Source: Candida dubliniensis CD36
Lineage: Eukaryota; Ascomycota; Pichiomycetes; Serinales; Debaryomycetaceae
Direction of reading: 5' to 3'
Assembly: GCF_000026945.1 (NCBI RefSeq)
Contig: NC_012865.1
Location: 372,001 to 436,000 of the forward strand
DNA: 64,000 bases
This document shows positions 43,157 to 53,671 of this stretch, piece after piece. Position 1 is the stretch's first letter. Each line of letters begins with the position of its first letter. The notes under the pieces were generated by a model that searched no databases, had not been told where the DNA came from, and was given only the letters and a program-made list of their open reading frames with translations. Made by a program: the position numbers and the translations under genes.

Positions 43157-44827
43157 ATGACAGGCAACAACAAGCTGTTGATGCATATTCGATCCACCAA
43201 TGCTTTGTCATCTCTTCCCCCAGTTTTAAGTATTTTAGACAAGAATGACTCCACGAAACTAGATGCTAAATACACGTATGATATACCTGTTGTGATCCTT
43301 GATTTTTCTCATTTAGAAAGTGACCAAGGGATAATAGTATTCACTGATTTTAGTGAGATTGGAACACATACCTGCATGAAATCTGGTAAAGTGCCATATG
43401 AAATATTCAAGAAAGACTACTTCATTGGTAATACTTTAATCTCCAAGAACAAATTATTCAATTCGTCAATCAGACGTGACCAATACGTTACATTAACTAA
43501 AATGGTAATAGAACGTTGCATGTCAGAGGATCAGGAAGATGACGGATTTATTATAGCAAGATTTAATTTTGATCTAAAAATAAAAAACAACAAGTATTTG
43601 GAAGGGTACTTCAATCATATTGAAATTGCAACAAAGGATAATCTTAGTGATATATTTGAACAGGGCTTGCAATATGAATTTCTGGAAATGTTACGTAGAA
43701 TGAAAATGGTTTGTCAGCCTGATGTTTACAATCAACTTCGGGCCAAGTTTGACTTTTCTTCATTTGAAATTTCCCGTAAAAATAAGTATCAAAGTGAAAT
43801 TGAATTGGAAAGTCAATTGCCTGATCAAAAACGACATCATTTGTCTGACAGAGTTGCAACTAATTTGATGTCAAAGACGATAGTGAAGGATAGTCAAAGA
43901 GTGAATTTTGATACACAAATGAATCAGAATCAGGAAAGGGGTTCCGTAAAAGGGCCCATCATAGAAGAACAGGCTAGTAATCAGCCATTGAATTTAGATT
44001 CACAACTACCTCCAATGACAAATGGGGTGTCTCCTGATTCAATGGACTTTTCCGCTACTAGTACTACCAATATACATGATTTAGGAGCTAACATGTTATT
44101 CAATTATCCTGGGATTAGAAAATCTACCACTGCAAATCAGAACAAAAAAAAAGAGGAAAAAAGCAAGGGTATTTCACAAATGGTTATTCCTTGTACCCCC
44201 ACTCAAAGTTCAAATGAAACCATTCTGGAAGTACCAAGTTTTGCCTCTATCAATACAGCGGTCGCGAGTCAGGATTTGGGTTACCAACCAGAAATGATAG
44301 AACCAAAACTTGAACCAAACAGTGCCCTCAATTTAACAAATATATCAGTTCAACCGGATTGGAGTAATGTTACTAAGAAATATTTGAACAGAAATGAACA
44401 TACTAGAATCAGGATAAAAAACATACATGAAACTCTAGACCAGTCGGAATCTTTTCCAGAAAATGCCCCTTATACCTTAAAAAAGATTAGAGTCAAGGGA
44501 ATGTTCCCTTTTAATCCAGTATTCATCAAACCCTATGGGCGAACATGGAAAATAGCCCCGTTCAAAATCATTGCCGAAGACATTGAAGATAAGAATCTAA
44601 CATTAACAATAGAAATTAACAACGATGATGAAATCTGCAAATTTTTCAACATATATGAAATTGAGGATGTCATTACAGAAATGGAAAGGATCAATTCTCG
44701 GATGCAACTGTTACTAAACTGTAAAAATGAGGTGTCATTTAATATCAAAAGGAAAACGAGGACACTCCCTAACAACTACAAGTACAGTTATTGGACTATC
44801 GGGTCTTCAATTGGTCAAATTATATAG
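43157..44827 (+). CDS. Uncharacterised protein with OB-fold-like ends (candidate telomere/ssDNA-binding)
   Basis: 556 residues, gene not recognised. Residues 1-215 are beta-rich (IPVVILDFSHLESDQGIIVFTD and surrounding). The middle (about 220-410) is Asn/Gln/Ser-rich and likely disordered. The last about 130 residues (from KKIRVKGMFPFN) again look like a compact beta-barrel. This two-lobe layout recalls small Candida Cdc13-type telomere proteins (DNA-binding OB plus OB4), but this is only an inference from pattern and I cannot verify it. It converges with RPL25 (145 bp). Confidence 0.75.
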   Translation: MTGNNKLLMHIRSTNALSSLPPVLSILDKNDSTKLDAKYTYDIPVVILDFSHLESDQGIIVFTDFSEIGTHTCMKSGKVPYEIFKKDYFIGNTLISKNKLFNSSIRRDQYVTLTKMVIERCMSEDQEDDGFIIARFNFDLKIKNNKYLEGYFNHIEIATKDNLSDIFEQGLQYEFLEMLRRMKMVCQPDVYNQLRAKFDFSSFEISRKNKYQSEIELESQLPDQKRHHLSDRVATNLMSKTIVKDSQRVNFDTQMNQNQERGSVKGPIIEEQASNQPLNLDSQLPPMTNGVSPDSMDFSATSTTNIHDLGANMLFNYPGIRKSTTANQNKKKEEKSKGISQMVIPCTPTQSSNETILEVPSFASINTAVASQDLGYQPEMIEPKLEPNSALNLTNISVQPDWSNVTKKYLNRNEHTRIRIKNIHETLDQSESFPENAPYTLKKIRVKGMFPFNPVFIKPYGRTWKIAPFKIIAEDIEDKNLTLTIEINNDDEICKFFNIYEIEDVITEMERINSRMQLLLNCKNEVSFNIKRKTRTLPNNYKYSYWTIGSSIGQII

Positions 44828-44972
44828 AGTATTCACAGTAAGTTATGTAGACTTTCTTTACTAAATTACAATAAAAAAGACTTCTATTGTTAGTTGAATC
44901 TCTTTCATAGTCCATATTATGCGCCAAATTTATGTATATATTATATTAAATTACATGAAACAAAGACTACAT

Positions 44973-45844
44973 TTAGATGTAACCGATTCTGTTAGCAATA
45001 TCCAAAGCATCGTAGTCAGAGGTTAATCTGATGTAAGCTTTCTTGGTACCGTTAGGTCTGATCAAAGTGTTAACGTATAAGGCATCAACATCGTATAATT
45101 CTTTAACGGCAGATTTGATTTGGTGTTTGTTGGATTTGATATCAACTTGGAAAACCAAAGTGTTACCATCTTCAACTTTTTTCATAGCAGTTTCAGTGGC
45201 AATTGGAGCAACAATGATTTTGTGGGCATCCAATCTGTTGTAGTGTGGGACTGATTTTCTTTGGTATTTTGGAGATCTGGTTAATTTTAAGGTTTTTGGT
45301 AATCTGAAAGTAGTACTAGTTCTAACTTTTAAAGCCTTTTTACCGTTAACACCTTTCAAAGCAGCTTTTTTAGCAGCTGAAGCTTTAGTAGTTGCTATAA
45401 GAAAAAAAAATAATCAGTTAGTACATTGAACATATGTCATTTGGTAGTGAAAAAGTAAACATAGGGAAGTGAAAGCTGTATCCAAAAGAATTTCGTTGCC
45501 ATTAAGTTCTTTAGTCGATAAAAATTCTGCGATGAACCATGAAAACCCAAAACTTATTCTTAACGTCATCTCAAGTTCGTTATACTTCACAGTATGTGCA
45601 TATCTCTTTCAATAACTAATCAAATAGTCGGTTCCAAAACTCCCAAGCTATGTTATTATCCAAAACTGTACTTTTCATATCGAGTGGATTTGTTTGAACT
45701 TCACTTGGGGCATGAATCTTATAATTCTTAATGGAATATCACAAATCTTTCTATCCTCTTCAAATCTCTCTTGTATAAAACATGTATTCACTTTCTCTAT
45801 GATCCTCTTCTTCAAACATGATGCTTTCTAAACATACGAGCCAT
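44973..45844 (-). CDS. RPL25: 60S ribosomal protein L25 (uL23), two exons
   Basis: The gene is complement(join(44973..45394, 45838..45844)), 142 residues, the same length as S. cerevisiae Rpl25. Exon 1 has just 7 nt (ATG GCT C), followed by donor GTATGT; the acceptor is TTATAG at 45400-45395 and TACTAAC lies on the reverse strand of 45417-45423. Splicing gives [17 protein letters not shown], the proper uL23 start. uL23 lies at the exit tunnel and docks SRP and nascent-chain factors; its basic N-terminus holds the nuclear import signal. The intron position early in the gene is shared with S. cerevisiae RPL25. Tbf1- and Cbf1-like sites lie upstream. Confidence 0.96.
45395..45837 (-). other. 443-nt intron of RPL25
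   Basis: Donor GTATGT at 45837-45832, TACTAAC on the reverse strand of 45417-45423 and TATAG acceptor at 45399-45395. It is by far the longest intron in the window. No embedded snoRNA was recognised. Confidence 0.9.
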
Positions 45845-46018
45845 TGTTGTTATTCTATGATGTACAACCTTCTGATAAGTATAAAAAATTTCAGTATTGA
45901 TTTTTACTTTTTCTCTTTCGCAGTGTCTTTGGCTGTACACTATAGTGGGAGTATGTGAGAAAGAAAAAATGGAAGTTTTTTTTTTTTCACTGGTTGTAAA
46001 TTGCACGACTATTTTTGG

Positions 46019-46056
46019 CACGTGCACAAAGATTATAATTAGGGCTACAACCCTAA
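46019..46056. promoter_or_regulatory. Cbf1 and paired Tbf1-like sites of the RPL25 promoter
   Basis: CACGTG at 46019-46024 is followed by AGGGCTA at 46041-46047 and AACCCTAA at 46049-46056, about 175-215 bp upstream of RPL25. In C. albicans, ribosomal protein genes are driven by Tbf1 (TTAGGGCTA-like sites) together with Cbf1 (CACGTG), unlike the Rap1 system of S. cerevisiae. The two Tbf1-like cores face each other two bases apart. This is a textbook-like Candida RP promoter. Confidence 0.8.
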
Positions 46057-46194
46057 ACAGTAATAAGTCGCATTAAACTCTCTGGTTTATTATGCCCAAT
46101 AATATGATATATATGAAGGCGTATATATGTACAAGAATAGTTGTAAAAGAATAATATATCTTGGAATGAATATGTAGCTTCCATTCCTTCCCCC

Positions 46195-46842
46195 CTACAA
46201 ACGACGTAATTTCTTTGGTCTATCACCACCGAATTTCAAGACTGTAGCGTCACTGACTCTAACGATATTGTTCTTGATTTTTGAACCTTCTTTACCCAAT
46301 AAAGCAGCTTGGAAGGCTTCTCTTCCTTTACCAAAGTTTTTCAAAATCAATTCAATCTTATCGTGAGGACCAATATAATTTCTTTCTTCTATGGTTTTGA
46401 ACATTTTACTTGAAACTTGGAAACCAGCTTCGTATTCTTGTCTTTGAGATTTTCTGAATCCTAATTGTCCAGCAGTTACACTATATTTCACCTTATGAGG
46501 CAACTGTAAGTAGTACAACACTTTGTCATTGTACGGTAAATCTTTGTTCTTTTCCATGAAGTCTAAATCTTCAACCACGGCCACTAATGTGCATCTGGTA
46601 TTGTGCCTATTAAATGTAGCGTATAGTTTCCAATAAACGACTTTTTCGTTAGTTTTGTTTTTATTCAATTTCTGAGCTAGTTGAGACATCGATGAATTTT
46701 TATTGACTCTCTGCACGCTTGCTAGAGTGGTTGACGTTGACAAGGTTCGTGATATGGTTTGATAATTAAATGGTTTTGGAATTGAGTAAGCTGAGGATAT
46801 AGCTGACTTCCCCAAAATCAACTTGCTTATACCCGAAAACAT
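46195..46842 (-). CDS. MRPS18: Mitochondrial ribosomal protein uS11m (Mrps18-type)
   Basis: 215 residues, against 217 for S. cerevisiae Mrps18. The first about 40 residues are Ser/Lys/Arg-rich without acid and look like a mitochondrial presequence. The C-terminal half has the uS11 core GKGREAFQAALLG ... IVRVSDATVLKFGGDRPKKLRRL, equivalent to the end of bacterial S11. It would belong to the platform of the mitochondrial small subunit. The two-residue length difference and the full core leave little doubt about the family. Confidence 0.88.
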   Translation of the reverse strand: MFSGISKLILGKSAISSAYSIPKPFNYQTISRTLSTSTTLASVQRVNKNSSMSQLAQKLNKNKTNEKVVYWKLYATFNRHNTRCTLVAVVEDLDFMEKNKDLPYNDKVLYYLQLPHKVKYSVTAGQLGFRKSQRQEYEAGFQVSSKMFKTIEERNYIGPHDKIELILKNFGKGREAFQAALLGKEGSKIKNNIVRVSDATVLKFGGDRPKKLRRL

Positions 46843-48144
46843 GTTTATGCAAAGTAGTGAATATTGGCCGAAGTGGATCTAAGCTTGATATACCAATGGA
46901 TTTGTCAAATACCAACACAGATACAAATGATGGTGTTTGATATTCTCGATTCATAGAAAATTTTCGTGTGAAGAAAAAAAAAACAAAGAGCAACAAAGTA
47001 GTGTGATGTGATAAAAGTTGGTAGCGCGAGATATGAAAGTTTGGCTACAACTATCAAAGAATACAGAAATGCTAATCTAAAAATGTTGCCATGCCGTGGC
47101 TTGTCTTCACAATAATGTATAAATTTTTTTTCAGGTAAATATGGGAAAAAATTTAAGGCAATCAGTTAGAGACAAACCCTTATGGAATGGCTTAAATAAA
47201 GTTTAAATTGTGATACAGTAATAAACTACTGGTTGATTAGCCAGCCATTGTTACTGTTCATAGTTTTGCCTGCCACGGGTGAACATTGTGCCGGGTACAC
47301 TCTTGTTAGTGGAACTGTTGTGATAATATTTTATTAACTTATTTTAAAGGGGAAACTTTTCTTTTAGAAAGAGATTTTGATAGGGGGTAAGCCATTTTTA
47401 AAGAAACTCTCTGCGAAAAAAGTACAAAATATGTAAACTAATAATCTTGACAGGTTATTTGGCTAAAACCCCATTACTGCTTTTAAGTATAAGCCCTTTA
47501 TTTATTTAGAGTTGGTTGTTTTTTTTTTTAAAAAAAAATTGGAAGTCATTCCTTACAACTAAGCAAAGGGCTTGAAAAAAAAGAAACATATGAAATCAAA
47601 AGCTATTTCTGCATAGTTTCTTAAAAGTACAAACGTTAGTGAAATTGCGAGTTATCCTTCTCCAATAATAATAATTTTTTTTTTTTGCTGGAGTTTTTCG
47701 CAACACATACAAAAATAACGGTACCTCGTGGTTACTTTCTTTCATTTACAATACATTAATGAATAATTACGAATTAAGTTGTACTTTACAATATTGTTCA
47801 ACTTGAATCAACTCATACTGTTTTTGCATCCATGATTCTTATAAGAATAAATTTTGATGCCGTTTATGCAACAGATACTATACCCACATGGGTAACATTG
47901 TATAACGATAAGCCAAGGTAAGACGTAACCACAACAATAAATTCTAACCCATATCGTGACTTTAAGTTTGGCAACACGTTCAGTAATTATAATTTTAAGT
48001 TTAATTTTTACTGGAAATCAAAATATTTGACACATTCAAATAGAAATAATATATAAATGTAGAGGAATTTGTTTTTTTTAAAAAAAAACCAAGAACATAA
48101 CCCTAGAGAGTGTATAAGTTAGTATCATTCATTAAAGAACAAAT
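46843..48144. promoter_or_regulatory. Intergenic upstream of the first phospholipase B gene
   Basis: About 1.3 kb between the start of the mitochondrial uS11 gene and the PLB1 start. Mixed A/T tracts (47520-47537, 47675-47687, 48068-48088) and a TATATAAATG near 48050 that could be the PLB1 TATA element. No gene is seen. Confidence 0.55.
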
Positions 48145-49962
48145 ATGAATTTGTATCATCTATTTATTTTGCTTATTATAAACTACTGTGTTGCTACATC
48201 ACCAACTAAAGGTTACGCACCAGGTCCAGTCTCTTGCCCAAGTAATCAATTGACTAGATCTGGATCACAAGGAATCAATCCCAATGAACAATCATATATT
48301 AATGCTAGGTATCCTATTGCTAAACAGGCATTATCTCAATTTTTGCACAATGCAAAATTACAGGACTTTGATGTCGATTCATTCTTGGCACACTCAAACC
48401 CAACTATTGGTATTGCATTCAGTGGTGGCGGGTATAGATCAATGTTGACTGGGGCAGGGGAAATCAGTAGCTTGGATTCAAGAACAAAATCCAATACTCC
48501 AGTTTTGGCAGGTATTTTACAAGCTTCAAGTTATATTGCAGGGTTATCGGGTGGATCTTGGTTGGTTGGAAGTCTTGCAAGTAATAATTTAATTTCCGTT
48601 GATGACATGTTATCTCAAGGCTTGTGGGAACTCACTCATTCATTTCTTAGTTACTATGGCATTGAGCATCCTATAAAGCAAGTTGAAGCATGGGTTGATG
48701 TTGCTACCCAAGTTAACAGCAAGAGAAATGCCAATTTCAATGTCTCTCTTACTGACATATATGGAAGATTACTAAGCTACCCCTTGCTAACAAACACAGA
48801 AAATGAAGGTGATGCTTATTTGTGGTCCGATGTAACCAGTACTTCAAGTTTTCAAAGTCATCAGATACCCTTTCCAATTTTGATCAGTGATGGTAGAGCT
48901 CCAGATACTACCATTATTAATCTCAATTCTACTGTGATTGAATTAACCCCATATGAATTTGGTTCGTGGGACCCCAGCTTAAATGAATTTGTTGACACTA
49001 GATATTTGGGAACAAAATTAGATAATGGCCTTCCAACTGGTCAATGTTATAATGGATTTGACAATGCTGGATTTTTCATTGGGACTTCTTCTGCTCTTTT
49101 CAATCAAGCAGTTTTGTCTATAAACAACGCTAACATACCTAGTTTTTTGAAAAATATAATTGATGATATTTTGGTAGACCCAGTTCTCAAATCCAATATA
49201 GACGTTTCTGCTTACAATCCAAATCCATTTTTCAAAAGCTCTGGTGGCAATACTCCTATTTCTCAATCAAAGGACCTTTACTTGGTTGATGGAGGAGAAG
49301 ATGGTCAGAATATTCCATTAAGTCCCTTGTTGCATCGTAAAGTAAGCGCCATATTTGCCTTTGACAATTCCAATGATATTTCAAATTGGCCAGATGGGTC
49401 TTCGTTAGTGAAAACCTATGAACGTCAATTCTCACCACAGGGTAATGGGGTTGCTTTCCCGTATGTCCCTGATCAATACACTTTCCGTAATTTGAACTTG
49501 ACTAGCAGACCTACATTTTTTGGTTGTGATGCAAAAAACTTGACCTCCTTGACAAAGGATATTTATGATGTTCCCTTGGTAATTTACTTAGCCAATCGTC
49601 CATTCACCTACTGGTCAAATACTTCAACATTCAAATTAACTTACGACGACAACGAAAGACAGGGAATGATTTCTAATGGATTTGAAATTGCCACTAGATC
49701 AAGTGGATCTTTGGATAATGAGTGGGCAGCTTGTGTTGGATGTGCCATCATACGAAGAGAACAAGAGAGACAAGGTATTGAACAGACTGAACAATGTAAG
49801 AGATGTTTTGAAAACTATTGTTGGGATGGCACCATCTACAAAGGTGCTCCATTAGGTGAAAACTTTAGCGATGAAGGGTTAACCAATAGTGCTGCTGAAT
49901 ATAACCTGAATAATGTGGCTGGTATCAATGACGGAGGAACTCTGATTTTGAAAAAAGCATAA
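48145..49962 (+). CDS. PLB1: Secreted phospholipase B (lysophospholipase), first tandem copy
   Basis: 605 residues. A signal peptide (about 1-17) leads to a lysophospholipase catalytic domain. The nucleophile motif FSGGGYR lies at 92-98, GLSGGSW at 133-139 and the catalytic-dyad Asp is D382 in VDGGEDGQN. Many N-glycosylation sites and a Cys-rich end (CVGCAIIRREQER, CKRCFENYCWDG) are family-typical; there is no obvious GPI signal. The enzyme removes both acyl chains of phospholipids outside the cell and is a known host-damage-associated enzyme in C. albicans. A CTG at codon 588 is read Ser. The last residues (LKKA) differ from the paralogue. Confidence 0.93.
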   Translation: MNLYHLFILLIINYCVATSPTKGYAPGPVSCPSNQLTRSGSQGINPNEQSYINARYPIAKQALSQFLHNAKLQDFDVDSFLAHSNPTIGIAFSGGGYRSMLTGAGEISSLDSRTKSNTPVLAGILQASSYIAGLSGGSWLVGSLASNNLISVDDMLSQGLWELTHSFLSYYGIEHPIKQVEAWVDVATQVNSKRNANFNVSLTDIYGRLLSYPLLTNTENEGDAYLWSDVTSTSSFQSHQIPFPILISDGRAPDTTIINLNSTVIELTPYEFGSWDPSLNEFVDTRYLGTKLDNGLPTGQCYNGFDNAGFFIGTSSALFNQAVLSINNANIPSFLKNIIDDILVDPVLKSNIDVSAYNPNPFFKSSGGNTPISQSKDLYLVDGGEDGQNIPLSPLLHRKVSAIFAFDNSNDISNWPDGSSLVKTYERQFSPQGNGVAFPYVPDQYTFRNLNLTSRPTFFGCDAKNLTSLTKDIYDVPLVIYLANRPFTYWSNTSTFKLTYDDNERQGMISNGFEIATRSSGSLDNEWAACVGCAIIRREQERQGIEQTEQCKRCFENYCWDGTIYKGAPLGENFSDEGLTNSAAEYNLNNVAGINDGGTLILKKA

Positions 49963-51560
49963 AAGAAACATGCGATGCTACATACAGCCAAGAAGGGAAG
50001 TGATTATTGTATAGGTTAGTATATAGTAAATATAAAATTCAAATATGAAAATTCCATCATTTTAGTCAATTCACCAACCATGTCACCTTGTCTGAAATGT
50101 ATGGTATTTGCTGAAGTTGTTATTCGACCCGTTGTGGTGTCAAAGAAATCTCGGAAAACCAGCCTATTGTCCCGAAAAAAAGGGTTCAGAAATTCTATCA
50201 GAGAATATTAAAACATTCCTAGGTGATTTCTTATAATTCATTGATAATAAATTGTCATGGTTTTTTTGCTTGAAAAGTACAACATGTTTCATTTGATTGA
50301 TAACAGGAAAATATGTCAATATTCAGGATAAAAAGTATATTACCATTTACCCCTTATTTAGTAAACTTGGCCAAAAATTTTTTCAAATCAAGCATTAATA
50401 TTTTAATAATTTACGAATTGATTCAAATAAGGTAGACTCGTGTGTTACGTTTCCTCCTCTTTCCCTTTTGTTGGGCTGGTATCTGCAATACTATAGCTTA
50501 TTGCTTACAACCCTTGTAATTTTTTACCTTTTCATTGTCAGTATTTTTTAACGTCGATTGTTATAAGCGTAAAGTCTAAGAAGAAATCAATTCAAGTTAA
50601 AAGAAACTAATGATAAAGACCACTTTAAAAATAACAATAATAATGAAGGGGGGGATGGACCGCAAAAAGAAACACAATCGACTAGAAACAAAACATTTCG
50701 TGCATATGAAAATAATATTGTGACAAATCGTCGCATTATTGTCACTACCCACTGATTTCCTTTACCAATCACTTAATTATGTTGAAGTATTTTGAGTTCT
50801 TACTATACTCTCTGTTTAAGCTTTTACTTTTACCTCTTTTCCCATATTTATTTTTCTTGATTCTGTTTCAGAATTGTTACGATAGATTACTTTAAGTAGA
50901 ACACTTTCCAAAGAATATACGTGTTTTTCCAAAATGAAAGAAAAAAGGGCACAGAGTTAAATCTTGATGGTTACAATACGCGTCAGAAAGAATTTTTTTT
51001 TTTTGCAGTTAATTTCCATTTGCAATTAAAATTCGTAAGTATATGAATGCATTACTGAAATCTTGCAAAGCATAGATAAAAAATTGTAGAGGGGGGGTGA
51101 TTAAGGATTATTTTTCATTTAGCAGTCAATTTCTCCAATTACAAGAATATTTGTTCTTCGCCAATCAACGAAAATACCAGTTGACATCTAAAAATTTAGA
51201 CACAATTTAACATTCCACACCAAGCGGAACCACAATCATCCCAATACTGACTAAAATGTCACATAAATACCAAGATCCACAAAAATAAATACTGAAAATG
51301 TTTCAAAAGTTTAAATTATTTACTTTTTTTTGTTTATATTTTGTTTTTTCAGAGTTGAAATAAACATAAGGATAAACATTTGTCATGTTGGTATTTAGAC
51401 AAACAATTGCATTACTCATACTATGGAAATAAGAGGAAAAAGGGGTGTGGTTGATTAGTTTTTATAATTTTCCTATATATACATATATAAATATAACAAA
51501 TGTTTTAATTGTTTTTCAATTTGAAGTTAAACAACTTAGAAATAACTCCATTAATAAAAG
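49963..51560. promoter_or_regulatory. Intergenic between the tandem phospholipase B genes
   Basis: 1.6 kb upstream of the second copy. It includes GGGGGG runs (50648-50653, 51092-51098), a T tract near 50993-51004, and a TATATATACATATATAA stretch at about 51473-51490, close enough to the 51561 start to act as TATA box. No gene is seen. Confidence 0.55.
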
Positions 51561-53390
51561 ATGTTGGTTTGGCAAAGCATCTTGTTATTTCTAGTTGGTT
51601 GTGTCTTATCAAAATCACCAACTAACCTTTATACACCAGGCTTTGTTCAGTGCCCTCAAGGTAAATTAACTAGGTCCTCTCTGGATGGTATCAATTCCAA
51701 CGAAAAATCATACATTGACAAAAGGTATGCAATTGCCAAAAAAGAATTGAACAAGTTTCTCCATAATGCAAACATGGTTGATTTTGATATTGATGGGTTT
51801 TTGGAAACAGCAAATCCAACAATTGGTCTTGCCTTTAGTGGCGGAGGCTATAGAGCCATGCTAGCTGGTGCTGGTGCATTACTCGCTTTGGATTCGAGAG
51901 CAACGAATGCTTCGGTTTTGGGTGGAATCTTGCAAAGTTCAAATTATATTGCTGGTTTATCTGGTGGCTCATGGTTAGTTGGAAGTCTTGCAAGCAATGA
52001 TTTGATACCAGTAGATCAACTTTTGCGGGAAAACAAATTGTGGGATATACTGAATTCCTTAGTTGCATACTACGGATTAAATGTTGTTGAGAATACAGCT
52101 ATGTGGGCTCGCATTGATGTTCAGGTTCAAGCCAAACAATTGGCAGGCTTTACTGTCAGTATAACAGATATCTATGGAAGGGCTTTGAGTCACCAATTGT
52201 TAGCCAACTTTGATAAACAAGGGGCTTCATTTTTATGGTCAGATGTAACTCAGACCACTTCATTCCAAAATAATGAAATGCCATATCCAATATTAGCTGC
52301 ATTGGGGAGGGAACCAAACACCGTGCTCATGAACTTCAATTCCACTGTATTTGAATTAACCCCTTATGAAGTGGGTTCTTGGGATCCAAGTTTAAGAAGC
52401 TTTGTTGATACAAAATATATCGGAACCAAACTTGATGATGGCGTTCCTACTTCTAAAAAATGTATTAATGGATTTGACAATGCAGGGTTTTTCATGGGGA
52501 CATCCTCATCCTTATTTAATGTTGTGTTGCTGAACCTTAACAACATGCCTATCCCATCATTCCTTAAAGAGCTTATTAGCAAGTTTACACTTGACCCTGT
52601 TGAAAAGTTAAATATTGATATCGCACAATACAATCCAAATCCATTCCACAAAAGCAATAATCCCGATACTAAAATAGCCCGATCTCAAACTTTATACTTG
52701 GCAGATGGAGGTGAAGATGGTCAAAATGTTCCCTTGCTTCCATTGGTCCATCGTAAGGTGAGTGCAATCTTTGCCTTTGATCAATCTGCAGATAAAGATA
52801 ATTGGCCAGATGGATCAGCTTTAATTAAAACTTTTGAACGACAATTTTCGTCACAAGGAGTTGGTACTGCTTTCCCATATGTCCCAGATCAGAACACTTT
52901 CCTTAACTTAAATTTAACTAGTAAGCCAACGTTTTTCGGGTGTGACGCTAAGAACTTGACATCATTAACTGACAACATTTATGATGTTCCCATGGTTATA
53001 TATCTTGCAAATCGTCCATTCACATATTTTTCTAACACATCTACTTTCAAACTCAAGTATTCTCATGCAGAAAGACAAGGAATGATTTCAAACGGATATG
53101 ATGTTGCATCACGTTTGAACGGCGAATTGGACAATGAATGGGCAGCATGTGTTGGATGTGCTATCGTGCGCAGGGAGCAAGAACGTCTAGGAATTGAACA
53201 AACTGAACAATGCAAGAGGTGTTTTGAGAATTATTGCTGGGATGGCACCATCTACAAAGGCGAACCATTAGGTGAAAATTTCAGCGATGAAGGCTTGACG
53301 ACTAGTGCAGAATACTATAATCTGAATAATGTGGCTGGTATCAACGATGGCGGTACTGTATTAGTTAAACGAGATGATGTCAGTAAATAA
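51561..53390 (+). CDS. PLB2: Secreted phospholipase B, second tandem copy
   Basis: 609 residues, clearly a duplicate of the gene 1.6 kb upstream. A hydrophobic signal peptide (about 1-17) is followed by the same catalytic set: FSGGGYR, GLSGGSW and the DGGEDGQN aspartate. The central part differs more from the first copy than the two ends of the catalytic core, and the C-terminal CVGCAIVRREQER to GINDGG block is almost the same. A CTG at 51681-51683 (codon 41) aligns with a TCA Ser codon in the paralogue, direct evidence for CUG = Ser. Gene named from order in C. albicans (PLB1, PLB2, GPD2 as I recall). Confidence 0.92.
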   Translation: MLVWQSILLFLVGCVLSKSPTNLYTPGFVQCPQGKLTRSSLDGINSNEKSYIDKRYAIAKKELNKFLHNANMVDFDIDGFLETANPTIGLAFSGGGYRAMLAGAGALLALDSRATNASVLGGILQSSNYIAGLSGGSWLVGSLASNDLIPVDQLLRENKLWDILNSLVAYYGLNVVENTAMWARIDVQVQAKQLAGFTVSITDIYGRALSHQLLANFDKQGASFLWSDVTQTTSFQNNEMPYPILAALGREPNTVLMNFNSTVFELTPYEVGSWDPSLRSFVDTKYIGTKLDDGVPTSKKCINGFDNAGFFMGTSSSLFNVVLLNLNNMPIPSFLKELISKFTLDPVEKLNIDIAQYNPNPFHKSNNPDTKIARSQTLYLADGGEDGQNVPLLPLVHRKVSAIFAFDQSADKDNWPDGSALIKTFERQFSSQGVGTAFPYVPDQNTFLNLNLTSKPTFFGCDAKNLTSLTDNIYDVPMVIYLANRPFTYFSNTSTFKLKYSHAERQGMISNGYDVASRLNGELDNEWAACVGCAIVRREQERLGIEQTEQCKRCFENYCWDGTIYKGEPLGENFSDEGLTTSAEYYNLNNVAGINDGGTVLVKRDDVSK

Positions 53391-53570
53391 ATTTCCGTTT
53401 TACGACACCTCTCAATCAAATCCAGGCAATCATTGTAGAATTCTCTACAGACGAAATCTAATAAATAATAAATTATACCAGTAACCATGTGTATATAAAA
53501 ATCAAACTCTCTATAACAATATCTAATGCTAATGTACAAAAACAGTGGTACCAACTGTTATTCTATTAAT

Positions 53571-53592
53571 TTTTTTTTTTTTTTTTTTTTTT
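53571..53592. repeat. 22-nt poly-T tract
   Basis: Uninterrupted run of T between the convergent ends of PLB2 and GPD2, probably part of the 3' untranslated/termination DNA and prone to length change. Confidence 0.8.
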
Positions 53593-53671
53593 GGTTTAGA
53601 ATGGAAAAGATCAACTTTTCACTTCTTATCTTCTAAATATAATACAAATTCAAAAGACAGAGGGAAATCAA

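Noticed and set aside
45812..46027. 71-codon minus-strand frame across the RPL25 first exon
   Set aside because: Contains the RPL25 ATG region by chance; splice signals and homology show the 7-nt exon instead.
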